Shown in pieces: positions 62,862 through 64,000 of a stretch of 64,000 nt of DNA. The stretch is from RYN-230 sp963770535 (GTDB lineage Bacteria > Actinomycetota > Actinomycetes > Streptosporangiales > Streptosporangiaceae). The stretch spans positions 124,001 through 188,000 of the forward strand of contig CAVYPZ010000007.1 in NCBI GenBank assembly GCA_963770535.1. The letters are read 5' to 3'. The notes under the pieces are model-generated. The model was not told the DNA's origin. It saw only the letters and a program-made list of their open reading frames with translations, and did not search any database. The translations under genes were made by a program, and so were the position numbers. Each line of letters begins with the position of its first letter. The first letter of the stretch is position 1.

Positions 62862-63468
62862 GTGGCTCACCTCCTGGGTATCCCACCGACGGGCCGGTGA
62901 TCTCATCGTCCGTGAACGCACGGAGGAAGCTTGACCGGCGCAGCCGCTCCAGGCACCGCCCCCGCTGCGGGCCGATGCTCCCCACCGGCATCTGGAGGAT
63001 GGCGCTGATCTCAGCGTAGGAGCGGGACACCTCACTCATGCACATCGCGAGCAGTTGCCGGCACCGTTCCGGGAGCTCAGCGAACGCTGCGCGCAAGGCT
63101 GCGTTCCGCTCGGCGGCGATGATCTCGTCCTCGATCATGGGATCACCGGGGCCTGCCGGCAGCTCGTCCGGCGCCGGGCCGAACCGGTCAAACCGGCGGC
63201 CGGCCCGCAGCACGCGCAGGCACTCGCGGGAGGTCGTGGTGGCCAGCCACCCGGGCAGCGCCGCGGGCTCACGCAGATTTCCCAGTTGCTCGACGAGCCG
63301 CAGCCAGACGTTCTGGTTCACATCCTCGATGTCCTGGCTGCCCAGCCGGTAGCGGGTGCAGATCCCCCACACCATCGGGGAGTAACGCTCGACGAGCTCA
63401 TTCCACGCGTCCTGATCCTGCCCGGCAGCCCGGGCCACGAGCGCCGCAACCACCTGGTTGTCACCCAT
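62854..63468 (-). CDS. Sigma-70 family RNA polymerase sigma factor, ECF-like
   Basis: A 204-residue sigma factor with regions 2 and 4 only. Region 2: AWNELVERYSPMVWGICTRY, DIEDVNQNVWLRLVEQL, LPGWLATTTSRECLRVLR. Region 4: FAELPERCRQLLAMCMSEVS, SYAEISAILQMPVGSIGPQR, RCLERLRRSSFLRAF. The region 4 helix-turn-helix is intact. ATG 63468 follows GGGAAGCC. It is the first gene of a two-gene unit with the 151-residue protein and is convergent with the TPR-CHAT gene. Confidence 0.93.
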   Translation of the reverse strand: MGDNQVVAALVARAAGQDQDAWNELVERYSPMVWGICTRYRLGSQDIEDVNQNVWLRLVEQLGNLREPAALPGWLATTTSRECLRVLRAGRRFDRFGPAPDELPAGPGDPMIEDEIIAAERNAALRAAFAELPERCRQLLAMCMSEVSRSYAEISAILQMPVGSIGPQRGRCLERLRRSSFLRAFTDDEITGPSVGYPGGEPRA

Positions 63469-63843
63469 GACGAGGCTTCCCTGCTCTGCCCCGCCGTGCC
63501 CGGGCACTCATGATCCCGCCGTCGGGGACGGATCGGGACACTGGCCGGACAGGCCGGGCACGATTCCGGTCTCCGGGGTCATCGCGAGCCACTTGCACGT
63601 CAGCCTCATCTGCTCGCTCCTAATCCCGGCTGGTAGATACCCGCCTGGGTCCATAGTCAACGCCACGCCTGCGCGGCGCCACATGGGTGCGCGGGTCTCT
63701 CGTATCTGGCAGAGCCATCAGGCACCGATCTGATACACCGCCCGGCGGCGCCGCTCAGGACGGCATGATCACAGGCGCCGCCCCCCGGGGCGCAGACCCA
63801 GGTCTGCGACTATTGACCGGGCTGAAAGAGCAGGATGGTGACA
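63469..63843. other. Intergenic region between the sigma factor and nudC genes
   Basis: This 375-bp gap separates two divergent genes. On the minus strand TTGACT (63655-63660) and TATCTA (63634-63639), 15 bases apart, may form a promoter for the sigma gene, though the spacer is short. No small gene is recognised. Confidence 0.4.
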
Positions 63844-64000
63844 ATGGCGTCCACCATGTACTACAGCGGGCTGGGGCTGGACCGGGCAGCCGGCGCCCGC
63901 GACGACCCGGAATGGGTGGCGGAGGTCCTCGGCGATGACAGCACCGCGGTGATCCCTGTGTGGCGCGATCAGTGCCTGGTCCGTGACGGGCTGCCGGTGA
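63844..64000 (+). CDS. nudC: NAD+ diphosphatase NudC (N-terminal part, cut by window end)
   Basis: ATG 63844 opens a frame that reaches the window end: MASTMYYSGLGLDRAAGARD, then WVAEVLGDDSTAVIPVWRDQ and CLVRDGLPV. This is the N-terminal NUDIX-like domain of actinobacterial NudC, which hydrolyses NAD+ or NADH and removes NAD caps from RNA. The catalytic NUDIX box lies outside the window. Identification rests on about 52 residues. Confidence 0.7.
   Translation, partial: MASTMYYSGLGLDRAAGARDDPEWVAEVLGDDSTAVIPVWRDQCLVRDGLPV

Overview
This is a high-GC actinobacterial chromosome segment. GTG starts are frequent, leaderless starts look likely, and there is a 39-residue DLW-39 protein, a DUF5753-type regulator with a DUF397 partner, PadR/TetR/LysR regulators and an F420-type reductase. 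Together these point to a filamentous actinomycete; the genus cannot be fixed from the window.

Region 1 (1-8.2 kb) is an aerobic CO dehydrogenase locus. A LysR-type regulator (CutR-like) diverges from coxM-coxS-coxL-coxD-coxE. CoxL carries the form I active-site signature AYxCSFR, but one extra C breaks its frame. A second, partial coxM-like gene and an unrecognised 121-residue protein lie to the left. Region 2 (8.2-15.1 kb) holds a lipoprotein, an alpha/beta hydrolase, a GT-C-like membrane protein with a 48-bp tandem-repeat tail, an ABC-F ATPase, DLW-39, a HAD-fold protein lacking its catalytic aspartates, and tRNA-Ala(TGC).

Region 3 (15.14-27.18 kb) is a complete integrative mobilizable element of about 12.0 kb in the 3' half of tRNA-Ala, bounded by a perfect 45-bp direct repeat. 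It encodes a tyrosine integrase, an excisionase, regulators, a MobC/relaxase pair, an Mrr-like nuclease and a tightly overlapping four-gene cassette: unknown protein, QueC-like PP-loop enzyme, HTH-ImmA/IrrE protease and PIN nuclease. The cassette is a strong candidate for an undescribed defence or stress module. Region 4 (27.18-44.8 kb) looks like a decayed zone of related elements: a truncated second integrase, a scrap of a third, a duplicated ATPase fragment, broken toxin-antitoxin and DUF4160 genes and a degenerate att-like sequence at 44.80 kb. Between these lie a phospholipase C-like protein, a truncated zwf, a lactonase with a premature stop, a CoA-disulfide reductase/rhodanese, an oxalate-CoA-ligase-like enzyme coupled to a PanE-like reductase, and a PadR-controlled ABC exporter.

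Region 5 (44.8-64.0 kb) contains a GNAT/acyl-CoA synthetase fusion followed by an AcuC-type deacetylase, which is a plausible protein acylation/deacylation pair. It also has two methyltransferases (one a fragment), a truncated NYN protein, a phospholipase C/NERD fusion, and a compact four-gene set of S8 protease, TPR-CHAT protease, small sigma-linked protein and ECF-like sigma factor. That set resembles the protease-sigma logic of type III-E CRISPR (Csx29/Csx30/CASP-sigma) without any CRISPR. The window ends inside an apparent nudC.

At least four otherwise intact genes (coxL, a GNAT, acuC, a methyltransferase) contain single extra bases in C or G runs. This suggests residual sequencing error and creates false ORF ends and one false fusion.
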